Shown here: piece by piece, positions 28,101 through 37,599 of the stretch | Numbering within the stretch: the first letter of the stretch is position 1 | Layout of the letters: each line of letters opens with the position of its first letter | Origin: Microplitis mediator | Lineage: Eukaryota > Arthropoda > Insecta > Hymenoptera > Braconidae | DNA length: 64,000 nucleotides | Direction of reading: 5' to 3' | Assembly (NCBI RefSeq): GCF_029852145.1 | Contig: NC_079969.1 | Coordinates: 27,148,459-27,212,458 of the forward strand | Translations under genes and position numbers: made by a program | Notes under the pieces: model-generated | Told to the model about the DNA's origin: nothing | Databases searched by the model: none | What the model saw: only the letters and a program-made list of their open reading frames with translations

Positions 28101-31100
28101 AATTTATTTGCTTATTTTTTTTTGTTTGTAGATTGGTTGTAAAATATTTTTACCAAAAATTCATCATTCAAAATTATGACAATTTTTTATTTTTCATTTT
28201 AATTTTTTGCCGGGGAAAAAAATTTTTTGTGCGGTAGGGGCAAAATGGATCCCCAAATTTTTTTTAACTGCAGATAAAGTAACACAGACATCATGGAGTA
28301 ATTTAGGCATCATGGGAGTCGTATTGATTTTTTTTGGGAGCCATTTTAAAAATTTTTTGTACACTGAAAAAAATAATCGGTAGCAGCTACCGATTGGTAA
28401 TCAGTAGCCACTACCGATTATTTTTCGGTAGCCGCTATCGATTATTTCAGTACCAGTTACCGAAATAATTGGTAGCTGCTCTCGATTAATTTTCGGTAAC
28501 AGCTACCGATTATTTCGCTACCAGTTACCGAAATGATTGGTAGCTGCTCTCGATTAATTTTCGGTAACAGCTACCGATTATTTCGGTAGCCGCTACCGAT
28601 TATTCGGTAACAGCTACCGATTATTTCGCTACTAGTTACCGAAATAATTGGTAGCTGCTCTCGATTAATTTTCGGTAACAGCTACCGATTATTTCGGTAG
28701 CCGCTACCGATTGAAATCTGTAGCAGCTACCGAAGAAAAATCGGTAACTGCTACTGAAAATTAGGTAACTGATACCGAAATAATCGGTAGCGGCTACCGA
28801 AATAATTGGTAGCGGCTACCGAAAAATAATCGGTAGTGGCTACCGATTGCCAATAGGTAGCTGCTACCGATTATTTTTTTCAGTGTATAGTTAATTTAAT
28901 TATAAATAAATTTGAAATTCTCACAATAGATCGATATTTATTGTCTATTTATTAAAAAAAAAAAATAAAAGAAATTTTTCCACAACAAGAAATGATTTAT
29001 GATGTAATAATAGAGAGTATAGAGTTTTGTTGAAAGAAATTGAAGAAAGATTATTGTAGCTGATGGTTAGAGGACTAAGCGTCGAATGTAATAATGGGGA
29101 AGAAAAATCAGTTGTGTGGAAAAAGCTTTGTCAGAAAATTCACTTTTTATTTTATTTAACTTTATTCTTTTTCGTTCGCGAGTCTACCAGCGATTACAGT
29201 GACAGTAACAGTTTGTATTGAAAGGGATTCAATTGAAAGCTCTCTAAATAACAAAATAAATAAATAAAAATAAAATAAAGGCTTTTAATTTTGTAGTCCG
29301 GGAAAATAAAATAAAATGTATAGGATGTAAATGAAAAATGAAATTAACGTTAAACCCTTTGTTTAGATGTAAACGAGCTTGGGTGAAAAAATTTAATTAA
29401 CGCTTAAATCTTTTGTTTAGATGTAAACGAGTGCGAGGATAACAACGGAGGGTGCAGCGAGGTGTGTGAAAACACAAATGGCAGTTATTTTTGCGCCTGC
29501 AACGGTGATGAAAGGATTTTATCGCCTGATGGAAAATCTTGCACGGGTAAGTGGACGACAGGTTATTACCTACACAAATTATTTTAATTGAGTTTCGGTA
29601 ATAACTCTATTTAACAGATTCTCTTTCAAATACACTCTACTCTACCCATGTACCAAATAATTAAACACCGTTTTCATTATTTTATAACTTTATTGTGTCC
29701 GTTAAATTTATTAACTGTAAAAAAACCGGAGTAAATTCAGAGCGAATACTTTGGAATTTTAGAAAAATCACTCCGCATTAGGATGGTCGTTAACAATTAA
29801 AATTTCTCAGGCGGCCCATAAAAAGCTTCTTTTTAGTGAAAAAATTCCTGGGGAATTTGTTTTTTTTTTTTTTTTTTTTTTTTGTAAGTAAAAAGAACAC
29901 GTGCCGCAGGATAATCACAATTTTTTGATACAATCGCGGTTTTTTTTTAATATCTCATGAAAGATGCAGATTAGAGGAAAAAATCATAGGAACAATTTTG
30001 TAGGAAATTAAATTCTTGACAAAAAAGGTGCTATTCATTTTTTTTATAAAATGTGTATTTATGAAGATATTTTAAAAAACGTTTTGGGATCTTATCAATT
30101 GAGCATTTTAAGGATTACGAATGTTAAAAATAACGTGTGTTCTTAAATACAGACAACTTCGTAACTCGTAACATATCAATCAATGCTTGTTGTAGTTTTT
30201 ATATCTATATACTTAGAAAAACTTTATTTTCAAAATTTGTAATCCTTAAAACGCTCAATTCATCAGATCTAAAAAGTTTTTTTAAAATATCTTTATAAAT
30301 ACACATTTTATTAAAAAAATGAACATGACCTTTTTTGTCAAAAATTTAATTTCCTACAAAAATGTTTCTATGATCTTTTCCTTTAATCTGCATATTTTAT
30401 GAGATATTTAAAAAAAACCGCGATTGTATCGAAAAATGAACTTGGATTGTTCTGCGGCACGTTTTCTTTTCACTTAAAAAGAAAAATCCAAATTCCCCAG
30501 GTATTTTTTCACTAAAGAGAAGCTTTTTATGGGCCGCCTGAGAAATTTTAATTTTTAACGACCACTCCGCATAAAGAGTAAAGGGAGAGTTTATTTTTCC
30601 AGGAGTTATTTCGGATTGATTTAGATTTTATTTAAATCCGCAGTCACTCCAATCCGAACTTTGAATATTAAAATCAACTCCGTTTCGAAGTGAATTTTAC
30701 TCCGTAATTTTTTTGCAGCGTATAATTATTCAGCTATCAGATAAAAAATTTTCAGTCAACCAAAAATTTTAATTTATCATTTTTTCATAAAAAAAAATTT
30801 GTATATAAATTTTTATGTCCCTAGTGAATAAATAAAATTCAAAACGCTGTAACTTTTATTCAAATTGACGTATCGAAAATAAAAAGAACCTAATTTTTTT
30901 ATTTATCAATTTTTTTTTCCATAAAAATTTTTTGGGTAAAATCTGCTGATTAAAATTTAAAGCTAGAGCTTAACTGTGAAATGAGTTTTTCATGTACGAT
31001 TATTTCCCGCTGAGAAGTGATAATTTTTTATAAAAAGTCGGTTCTTTGTTTTATCGATCAATAAAACACTCAAATTGCAAAAAACTGTAATTTTATTGCC

Positions 31101-34100
31101 AATGAAAATTTAATAGACCCGAGAAAATCTCGTGTTGACTTTTTTTTTAAGATATAAATGAAGTATCATGCTCGTCTTTGGATGTACCAAAAAGGGGCAC
31201 ATTAATCTGCTCGCGTCAGTCATCTCGTAGTGTGTGGTCAGCAAACAAAGCACTTAATAATCTGCCTGGTACTAAATGCTCCTTGAGATGTCCACCAGGG
31301 TATTATATCCTCGGAGAATACGAGCTCACGTGTCGTGAAAATGGAAACTGGGACGGCATTAAAACCGGCCAGTGCACTAGTAAGCATCTATTTCTCACTA
31401 CACTGAAAACTACTTCATTCAATTACCGTCCACCCAACCCCCTCTTTTAGTTACTCAATTACCAAAAAAACTACCGACCACCGGGATTTTTTTTTACAAT
31501 AATTATCACCCACTAATTAAGTAAAGGCCGGGAACGACCGCGTATTAGATCCGGGAGTAAAAAAACTAAAGTTTAAAATTTTTTTAGTAATTTTTTTTTT
31601 TTGCCTTTGATGCTAAAAAAAATTTATTAAATTTTTAGCCAAATCGGCGCAGTCAGTCGTGAAAAATTTTTTTTGCTCGGAAATTAATTGAACTAGCGGC
31701 GGAAAATATTGAGGGTCTTAATTTTTAATACCCGACATATATATATTTACAAATAAAAAAATCGGTTTGTCAGTTGACCCTGCCGGCCAGCCCCAAAACT
31801 TCTCGCTGTTTTCGAGCTCAAGAACCTCGAAAACATTATTGTGAATAAATTTTCGAGCTCGAAAATACGTTTGTATGCTGTTGTTTTCGAAAAAAAACGT
31901 TTTTTACCATTTTTTCTCCAACGAATTGACCGATTGAGACGTTTGAGGTGGCAATCAACGCGTTTTATCAAGTTCTAAAGCTGATCGAATTTTGAATTCG
32001 ACTTATCGAGTCGTTTTTGAGATATTTCAAAAAAACAAAAAAAATTTTTTTTTTTTTAATTCTTTCGACAACGGTTTCTCTTGAACGAATGAACCAATTT
32101 TGATGGTTGAGGTGACATTCGACGCGGCTTATAAAGCTCTAGAGCCCAGTCCATTTTGGAATCAATCCATCGAGCTCATTAAAAGTTATCCAAAAAAAAC
32201 ATTTTTGAAAAAATTGTATTTTTGGAATATCTCTGAACGAGCCTTACCGATCAAGCTCAATTTCTCACAGCTTCAAGATATTGACAAGCCGCGTCGAATG
32301 ACACCTTAAAGTTCAAAATCGGTTTATCCGTTCAAAAGATACAGGTACTTACATACGTACGTACATACGTACATACATACACTCGGACATCATCTTGAAA
32401 TTAGTCAGAATAAATTCCTAGGATCTCAAAACGTCGACATCTGATGGAAATTCGATTTTCGTAAATCGGACCGAAACCAATAACTTCCCGAATTTTTGAA
32501 AATTTACAATTTTCTTAGCGGGAAATTAAAAAAATGTGCTGTTCCTAATAATGAAAAAAAAATTTAGGATGTCCGACAGACATAAGAATAATAGAAGAGG
32601 AAATTTTTCTCAAAATAAACAAACCAACGACAAGTATTGTATTGACCCAAGAATTAAAACCACTGGAGCAGCGGCGTATGCGTTTGTCCGTAAACTTGGA
32701 CCGCGGACTCCACAAAATTATTTTCTTCAAAAATCCCTCATCTCCATCTTCAAGTTCTGCGTCAATTAATAAGCAATTAAACTGCACAATCCACACTAAT
32801 ATCAAAGGTAAAACTTTACGTAATTAACTTTGGTAATATCTATTAATTAAACATTTAATTAAAACATTCCATCTCTATACAATTTAATTCAGCTCAACTT
32901 GATTTCAAACCGCTTAAAATTTCACTTTCTCTCTCTCTCTCTTTCTCACAAATTGAATTTACAAAATTTCTATATTTAAATATTTTATTATTTAAGACGG
33001 CGAGTCACCAAAAATTTACAACTGTCCAAATAATAATAATAGTCCACTAATTAAATGGAGTAAAGAAGTATTTGCTGACAGTATTGAAATCACTTATATT
33101 AATAATGAGGTAAAGTATATTTTATGTTTTATATTTACTACTGCTACGGAAATTAATATTGATAATGAAAGAAAAAAAATAATTTATGTAACGGAAATTA
33201 CAAGCGATAATTTAAATGTAAAAGTAAAATAGACTAAGAATGTCAGTTTTATCGACGTAAAAAAACTTTCTTGTTTATTGTAAGGTGTACCCTATACAAA
33301 ATGGTGTACATGAAGAGTTAATTAACTGGAATCGAAATATTGGATGCGGGTATGAGTATTTTAGATCTACGAATTAGAAAAAAAAAAAATATTTCGTTAA
33401 AATTACGAAATTATCGACCCTAGAAATTTTTAGGTGAGACCCATTGGGCCCTTATTGGGCAGTCCCAGTTGGGCCCCAATAGGGAAATCCCCAAGAGACC
33501 CCACAGGTCCCACACAGAACCCAGGTGGGAAATACTGACCATAAATTATTTTATTTTTGTTTGGGATTTCCCAATTGGGTCCTGTTTGGGCCCTCATAAG
33601 GAGTTCCCTATTGGGAATGCCCCATTGGGACCCAAAGAGGCCCAGATACATACAGTGGGCGATCCCAAAGTAATTTCTAGTCGGGGTTAAAAATGAATTA
33701 AAGAAAACATTACAGTTATTTTTATTATAACTCTAAAATTAAAATAACTCGAAAATAATGCGGAATTTTGAAAAACTTTATCCGAGGTAATTTGTAGAAA
33801 ATAAAATTGTCTACAAAAAAGATTTTATAACATTTTGTGATAAGTCTGATAGTTTCGCCGGAAAAGTAAAAAGTTCTCAAAATTTACTATTAATTTGACT
33901 TCAAACTCCAATAACTTTTGAACAGATAAATTTATCAAAAAATGATAAGACACTTTTTTTGTAGCGTGATAAATTCCCTAAAAAATAAATCCTGAATTTA
34001 TCTGTACAACACGCCATTGCTGAGGTATAAATTTTTTTTTCCATGTTATTTCAATGGGAAATAAAAAATCCCGATACGCGACCTCAATATTAATATGAAG

Positions 34101-34511
34101 ATCTCTAATTTTAACAGGCATCTTATTTTACCTGCCTGCAAATATAGAAGCTGTGCGTTGGAAAGACCTTAAAATGACACCCTGATATATTTATATATGG
34201 TAATTTATGTTTATGAGAATGAATGTTCAGATCGATAATTTGCTGACGGAGTTATTTAATAATGCTCTCGTTAACTAGAATGGCATTTGTGTTGTGTCGT
34301 GATATATATCCATAAATTATTTGATAAGATATATATGAATGTATAGGTACATCGAGTAATAGATGTCGGAAATTAATGAGCATTTCTCTAATGCCCGCAG
34401 AGTCTTGATGAAAGGTCCTTTGATGTCGACTGGAATACCACTTACAAGCCAATTGACGAGGATACTTGGTCATCTAATTGCACCTTTACTGTTATTATTA
34501 ACGAAGATTAA
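10133..34511 (+). CDS. Secreted Sushi / EGF / Sushi / HYR-like extracellular protein, fourteen exons
   Basis: Exons: 10133-10214, 24041-24125, 25293-25423, 25496-25913, 25981-26240, 26328-26450, 27588-27845, 27924-28097, 29421-29546, 31152-31379, 32568-32807, 32997-33109, 33285-33349, 34403-34511. All junctions are GT/AG and phases agree, giving ~803 residues. Residues 1-27 are a signal peptide (MVEKNPLG, then a hydrophobic run ending SITC). Residues 105-135 are strongly basic. Sushi 1 has Cys219, 254, 269 and 282 with a Trp before the last. EGF domains follow (~288-552), several opening with the calcium-binding D-I/V-N/D-E-C pattern and mostly one per phase-1 exon. Sushi 2 is ~558-628. Two divergent HYR-like domains (CPTDIRI... 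and SPKIYNCP...NCTFTVII) finish the protein. The role is probably extracellular matrix or adhesion; no ortholog is assigned. Least certain are exon 1, joined over a 13.8-kb intron on phase and signal peptide, and exon 3. The exon 14 acceptor is read as the second AG of AGAG, because only that keeps the C-F-V ending in frame. Confidence 0.82.
10302..10892. repeat. Three tandem copies of family B hairpin repeat
   Basis: Three ~180-bp units with AATGCACAGGTAGAAAAT and CTACAGGTGCAATTTTTT; ends resemble AAATTAGTAGACAATTAACA and TTAGACGCCGGTCAAATTC. They lie just inside intron 1 of the EGF/Sushi gene, 90 bp after its signal-peptide exon. Confidence 0.75.
10893..11090. repeat. Family C hairpin repeat (partial)
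   Basis: The interior AAAAAATGCGCATTTAAAAAA and the end TGATGTCTGCTACATTCACA ... CTCAT match the family C repeat at 16295-16510. The left end merges into the preceding family B array. Confidence 0.6.
11632..12411. mobile_element. GGTGTTAAAA-word element (family E) with four 146-bp higher-order units
   Basis: It starts CACTAAAAAAATCGACGGGG and ends CGCTCTTTTTACAGTG, flanked by TA. Four higher-order units are spaced exactly 146 bp (landmark CTGTACC at 11734, 11880 and 12026; CAGTACC at 12172). Each is built from ~47-50 bp subunits of the words GGTGTTAAAATAACACCG and CGGTGTAAATATTCT. Related elements lie at 16155, 16710 and 24336. Confidence 0.85.
12412..13590. other. Intron 1 of the EGF/Sushi gene, no recognised feature
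   Basis: Mostly AT-rich. The stretch 12700-12930 is richer in G+C and has a GGTGC-rich part (GCAGCGGTGCATCACCAATG, CCGGTGCAGAAGCACC). It could be an unannotated exon or non-coding RNA, but I see no supported reading frame. Confidence 0.35.
13690..14050 (+). repeat. Dispersed repeat carrying the GC-rich module, copy 1
   Basis: About 350 bp (TAGTGCCAACAAACCCAAAT ... CCCTGGTAAGA) match the reverse complement of ~21915-22260 closely. The right part holds a GC-rich module (13905-13972) with CCGCTAGATCGCGCCC at 13931-13946. The flanking 5' part is AT-rich with long runs of ATATATTTATT. Confidence 0.75.
14307..15049 (-). pseudogene. Degenerate coding remnant, unknown family, frameshifted
   Basis: Two minus-strand open frames, 15049-14735 (MEMSKRTWGTKAPIKKADRI...) and 14627-14307, are joined by sequence that encodes coiled-coil-like peptides (EYAEANKQIAEC, LSQQVSELIE, NGLQQIITQV) in shifting frames broken by stops. 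The upper part has amino-acid composition typical of a real protein. I read it as an eroded gene, possibly transposon-derived, inside the long intron of the EGF/Sushi gene. No family is recognised. Confidence 0.45.
15541..15635. mobile_element. Truncated family D (GGAGT-word) element
   Basis: A clear left end, CACTGTAAAAAAATCGGGCG, is followed by GGAGCGG and ACTCCG words and ACTCCGTAAATTTTTTAGG, but a proper right terminus is lacking. Confidence 0.6.
16155..16707. mobile_element. Family E-related element interrupted by a family C repeat
   Basis: It begins CACTCTAAAATTTTTTTTGA with words CGGTGTAGTGTAAAT and GGTGTTAAAATTACAC, and ends TTTTTACACCAAAATTTTTT. Between ~16290 and 16510 sits a family C repeat (GAGTGTGAATGTAGCAGACA ... 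TGATGTCTGCTATATCTCAC). A shorter relative of the left half appears at 58299 inside another element. Confidence 0.65.
16710..18619. mobile_element. Family E element split by a nested TCAAGA-word element
   Basis: The left part (16710-16884) starts CACGGTAAAAAATCACCGGG and the right part (18417-18619) ends CACCGCTTATTTTTCAG. The right part carries a GTGTGCG-rich microsatellite and CTCTGAGCG..CGCAGTTTACACC, both also found at 24958-25030 in a sister element that lacks the insertion. Confidence 0.75.
16885..18416. mobile_element. TCAAGA-word element (family F), 1.5 kb, nested
   Basis: Ends CACAAAAAAAGGAATTCTTGG and (complement of the right end) CACTGACCGAAAGGTTATC are imperfect inverted repeats. 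TGCA lies at both borders (16881-16884 and 18417-18420). Words such as TTGACTCAAGATAA and CTTGGTTCAAGA fill the subterminal parts. A G+C-richer segment at 17900-18020 (GGCGCCAGCGCTGAACAGAC) is unexplained. Parts of the family recur at ~57960-58145. Confidence 0.7.
18620..19818. other. Intron 1 of the EGF/Sushi gene, no recognised feature
   Basis: AT-rich sequence with poly(T) at ~18779 and a GAGGGTGAGGGTGAGGATGA minisatellite at 18804-18823. Nothing else stands out. Confidence 0.5.
19819..20120. mobile_element. Compact family D (GGAGT-word) element
   Basis: It begins CACTGTAAAAAATTAGCGGA and ends ACTCCAAATTTTTTACAGTG, with TA on both sides (19817-19818, 20121-20122). The interior of ~260 bp alternates GGAGTGAATGCGG- and ACTCCGTATTC-type words. 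This is the cleanest copy for defining the family termini. Confidence 0.85.
20121..21900. other. Intron 1 of the EGF/Sushi gene, no recognised feature
   Basis: Unique-looking AT-rich sequence. Open frames of 60-90 codons occur on both strands (for example 20297-20524 and 20613-20876), but without a start context, family similarity or splice-phase support. Confidence 0.5.
21915..22260 (-). repeat. Dispersed repeat carrying the GC-rich module, copy 2 (inverted)
   Basis: Reverse complement of the repeat at 13690-14050. The module at 22014-22073 includes GGGCGCGATCTAGCGG (22031-22046), the complement of the core in copy 1. Confidence 0.75.
22270..24040. other. End of intron 1 of the EGF/Sushi gene; purine-rich minisatellite
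   Basis: AT-rich DNA with (TA)n at ~23590-23610. A purine-rich tract at 23755-23900 repeats GATGGAGAA and close variants; it lies 140 bp before the acceptor of exon 2. The minus-strand open frame over it (leucine-rich) is a repeat artefact. Confidence 0.5.
24336..25145. mobile_element. Family E element interrupted by a GGTAGC-word element
   Basis: It starts CACTGTAAAAAATCACCGGG and ends CACCGCTCTTTTTACAGT. Family E sequence is at 24336-24377 and 24872-25145, separated by a family G element. The right part includes AATGTGTGCATATGTGTG, nearly the empty form of the site that holds the nested 1.5-kb element at 16885-18416. Confidence 0.8.
24378..24871. mobile_element. GGTAGC-GCTACC palindromic element (family G), copy 1, right end lost
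   Basis: The left end CACTGAAAAAAATAATTGG is followed by tens of copies of the self-complementary word CGGTAGCNGCTACCG and variants. The right terminus seen in copy 2 is missing and joins family E sequence directly at GGTAGCGGCGAAAATAAC. Confidence 0.8.
26505..27556. mobile_element. Family D element split by ~780 bp containing two perfect-looking hairpins
   Basis: The left end (CACTAAAAAATTTTTGGAGT) and the right end (GACTCCCGATTTTTACAGAGTG) carry family D words. The inserted middle (~26610-27400) has a hairpin at 26908-27010 and another at 27066-27113. It makes up nearly all of intron 6 of the EGF/Sushi gene. Confidence 0.7.
28372..28885. mobile_element. GGTAGC-GCTACC palindromic element (family G), complete copy
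   Basis: It begins CACTGAAAAAAATAATCGG and ends CCGATTATTTTTTTCAGTG, flanked by TA on both sides. The interior is a degenerate tandem of CGGTAGCNGCTACCG, TTACCGAAATAATTGGTAG and CTGCTCTCGATTAATTTTCG. Each word is its own complement, so either strand could form many alternative hairpins. It lies in intron 8 of the EGF/Sushi gene. Confidence 0.9.
29713..30720. mobile_element. Family D element split by foldback A
   Basis: The left part (ACTGTAAAAAAACCGGAGT, 29713-29778) and the right part (30564-30720, ending ACTCCGTAATTTTTTTGCAG) are joined by the 785-bp foldback at 29779-30563. Confidence 0.75.
29779..30563. mobile_element. Foldback element A, copy 2, inserted in a GGAGT-word element
   Basis: Same family as the element at 961-2088: it begins TAGGATGGTCGTTAAC and ends TTTTTAACGACC, with arms of about 330 bp and a ~130-bp spacer. 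The 9-mer ACTCCGCAT is found immediately on both sides (29770-29778 and 30564-30572), consistent with a target-site duplication. Poly(T) of about 25 bases interrupts the left arm near 29859. It lies in intron 9 of the EGF/Sushi gene. Confidence 0.8.
31540..32530. repeat. Unclassified repeat-like sequence in intron 10 of the EGF/Sushi gene
   Basis: Two related modules (about 31790-32040 and 32045-32340) repeat the scheme GAACGAATGAACCAATTTTG / TTGACCGATTGAGACG, GAGGTG..ATTCGACGCG and AAGCTCTAGAGCC. A (TACG/TACATACG) microsatellite follows at 32346-32381. It looks like an old interspersed repeat; no protein is readable. Confidence 0.45.
33418..33686. mobile_element. TTGGGCCCAA-word GC-rich element (family L)
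   Basis: An unusually G+C-rich island with TTGGG / CCCAA words in both orientations (CCCATTGGGCCC, GTTGGGCCCCAAT, CCAATTGGG, CATTGGGACCC). CTAGAAATT lies near both ends, inverted (33420-33428 and 33675-33683). Open frames on both strands are by-products of the repeats. It lies in the last intron of the EGF/Sushi gene. Confidence 0.6.
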
Positions 34512-35024
34512 ATTATTTCCTCTTGTTTTTTTACTGTTAAGGAAATTTAATTAATAGTGAGGTAAATGGCTCGCTTACTTACCTTTCAAGATCATAAATG
34601 TGTTAGTTTAATAAGTATGGTAATTTGGTTACAATAATTGAGGGTTGGATTTTTTTTTTTATAGTAGAGTGATTTTGACACGAAGAATTAGCAGACTAGT
34701 TTAGTTTTATTTTAAGGAAATGACGTTTCAAATTTTTTAATGGAAGTTTATGTCAGCAGAGATATTAATATTCATGCGAAGCCGAATTTTGAACTGTCAG
34801 AAAAATTTTTATTTTTATATTTATAGGGAAATTGAAATTTCCAATATTGTAAAGTAGAAGTATCAAAAATAAAATTTTTTTTTATTTTTTAGAATCTCGA
34901 ATTGTTTGAAAATAATTGTGATAAATTACAATTCATAATAATCACAAATTGAACCCCGCTTTTCATATATATTTATATATATAAAGGCGGTCTTAAAGAA
35001 ACTGACAAATTTTGTTTCCTCATT

Positions 35025-35662
35025 TAAAATTTTTAAATTTTCGGGATTGTGAGAATTATTTTCAAAAAATTTTCATAATTAAAAACTTTGAAAATTTTCC
35101 GAGTATGATACTTTGAATACTTGCGATTAATTTTTTCATATAAATATTTAACTACTTGCCAATTATTCAAATGTAAAATTTTCAATTTGGAAAAATAATT
35201 TTCAATTTGAAACATTAGTAAAATAATATTTGGCGGTAAAATTTTACCATTACCGTTTGTTTCCATGCAGGAATTTTTTGTAACAAAAAAAAATTTTCCC
35301 ATAAAGAAAATTACAATTTTTGAATATTTGAAAATTTTCAAATTTTCGGGATTATGAGAATTGTTTTCAAAAAATTGTCATAATTGAAAAATTTTCACTG
35401 GTCGAAAGAAAAATTTGAAAATTTTCCGAGTATACTTTGAAAACATGCAATTAATTTTTTCATACAAATCTTTAACTACTTGCCAATTATTCAAATGTCA
35501 AATTTTCAGTTATGAAAAATAATTTTCAATTTGAAACATTAGTAAAATAATATTTGGCGGTAAAATTTTACCATCACCGTTTATTTTCCATGCAGAGATT
35601 TTTTGTAACAAAGAAAAATTTCTCATAAAAAAAATTACAATTTTTGAATATTCAAAAATTTC
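35025..35662. repeat. Tandem duplication, two ~315-bp units
   Basis: Unit 1 (35025-35342) and unit 2 (35343-35662) share AATTTTCGGGATT, CTACTTGCCAATTATTCAAA, GGCGGTAAAATTTTACCAT and CCATGCAG in the same order. It lies between the two convergent genes. Open frames on the minus strand repeat with the units and are probably not real. Confidence 0.75.
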
Positions 35663-35754
35663 CAAAATTTTTCCGTGACCTCTAAAAGTCCCAAAATTTT
35701 TTTGAGCCGAAAACCCAAAGTTAAAAATTCTTAATAGTCTCAAAAAAATATTTT

Positions 35755-35970
35755 TAATTAATGATCCTGAAGTTAGCAGACAATTAAAAATTTTTTGATT
35801 TTTTTTTGAACAATTAAATTTGAAGAAAAAAAAATCTAAAAATATGCACATGTAGAAAATTTAAAAAACTACAGGTGCAATTTTTTGAAATATTTTTTTT
35901 CTTCTGGTTTATCGTCTAAAAATAAATAAAAAAATTATTAGACGTCTGCTAACTTCAGTATCATTTTTAA
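35755..35970. repeat. Family B hairpin repeat, single copy
   Basis: It begins TGATCCTGAAGTTAGCAGAC and ends GTCTGCTAACTTCAGTATCA, nearly exact inverted ends, with AATATGCACATGTAGAAAAT and CTACAGGTGCAATTTTTT inside. This is one of the clearest single copies. Confidence 0.8.
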
Positions 35971-35989
35971 TTCCCACAATTAATTAATG

Positions 35990-37584
35990 AAAGATTAAAA
36001 TTTTGGAAATGACAAAGGCCATTTACTTTATAAAAAAAAAAATAAATTGTAAGGCAGAATATTGCTTACCTAAACACGTGATATAGACGCAACACTCTGT
36101 CCTGTCGAGCGAGAAATTAATCACGAATTAATCTGCGGTATCAGCGATCACAGAACGCAATTAGCAACAGGTGTAATTGATTAAATTCAAGCTCGACATC
36201 CGATAGATTGTAGTAAAATATAAGACAAAATTTATAGAACAAGAGAAGAAAAATGAATGAATGAACCAACGAACGATAAATAAAAAATAATTGTCATGTT
36301 CCGTCTCATTCCTTTCGCTCTTCAATTTACGATCGACTTTTATATTTTTAATTGCTACCAAGTAATTATTTTATTGCTCGCTAATTATTTTATCTCACGT
36401 CGAGATGAAGATTGCAGCCGACGAAATCTGAAGAAAAGAAATATATAAAATTTTTTATTTTCAATTAAAAAATATAAATGAAGCGAATGAGGGAATACTC
36501 GGTACTTAGTCTTCAATGTACTAGACAGCTCGAATGAGCTAATTGGTAATTAGCGAAGCTATTTCGTTAATTAGGAAACTCTGACAGTATTAACGTCATT
36601 CGATTGACTGATTCTCAGCATCAATTATTAACCGACGTCCAAATGGATAATTTCGAGTATCGAATGCCCAATTCCGTTTCATCTTTTTTATTTTTTTATT
36701 TTTATTATTGTAATTAACTGACATTTATTTATTAATATTGTAATTAATGTTTATTAATAAATAATAATAGTAATAGATTTTAGAGTATTTAAAATATGTA
36801 ATGCTTTATAAATAAGTATGTAAAATAAATCGATAAAAAAAATTTTAAGATAAAAATAAAATAGATTCTTGGTCAAAAAAAAAAAATTTACTAGCTCAAT
36901 TGAATTTCCTCGCCCACACATGTAATCCAATAATTCGTTGACGTCCACAAAAAAAAGTACGTCAGCAAAAAAATAGACTTGAGTACTCGTGTGGTTATTG
37001 CTCTCGATTTCGTCTTTCTATTTTTATCTCTTACTTTTTTTGGACTCTCCAGCATTAATATCCCTGGTCCGATCATTTATTACTTATAAATAAAATTATA
37101 TATATATAAAAAAAAATCCTTTCCTCTAGAGAAAATAAAATAACACATAAATATAAATATATATGAAATAAGACTGAGTTGCAAAAAATAAGAGTGGGCG
37201 GACTAAATTAATTTATTAGTCCTAGCTTCGGAAGACGATAACGGATAAACTAACGGCCGCATCAAAAAAATTCATTTGACTTTTTTGTAGGAAATTTTAT
37301 GCTCGACAAAAAATTCTAATGTAAAATTGCCGTGGGATTATTAGTTTCGCAGTTGCAGGCAAAAGTTTTAGTAGACAGTCAAAATCAATGTGCATTTAGG
37401 ATCAATCGTTTGACGATAACTTTTTAACTGATAGACTGGGGGTAATTTTGCTGAGGACCTTTTTTGTAGAGCATAAAATTTGCAACAAAAAACTATCAGA
37501 CTTTTTTTTTGTAGCACTGATAGTTCAGCCGTGCCGAGCGATTAAAGACTACATGCAAAAAAAAAAGGTTTTAATTTCAAAAAT
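35990..37584. other. Intergenic, convergent 3' flanks
   Basis: Unique AT-rich sequence with a G+C-richer part at 36070-36170. A tract at 37255-37520 (TTTTTTGTAGGAAATTTTATG, TTTTTTGTAGAGCATAAAAT) resembles 33770-34000 near the end of the EGF/Sushi gene and may be an old repeat. No exon is supported. Confidence 0.4.
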
Positions 37585-37590
37585 TTTATT
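37585..37590 (-). terminator. Candidate poly(A) signal of the membrane-protein gene
   Basis: AATAAA on the minus strand lies only ten bases after the TAG stop at 37600. If used, the 3' UTR would be very short. The region is so AT-rich that chance occurrence is likely. Confidence 0.3.
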
Positions 37591-37599
37591 AAAATTTTA

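Noticed and set aside
33430..33690. Overlapping 73-codon open frames on both strands with collagen-like G-P content
   Set aside because: Both arise from the TTGGG/CCCAA word element; there is no start context or splice support.
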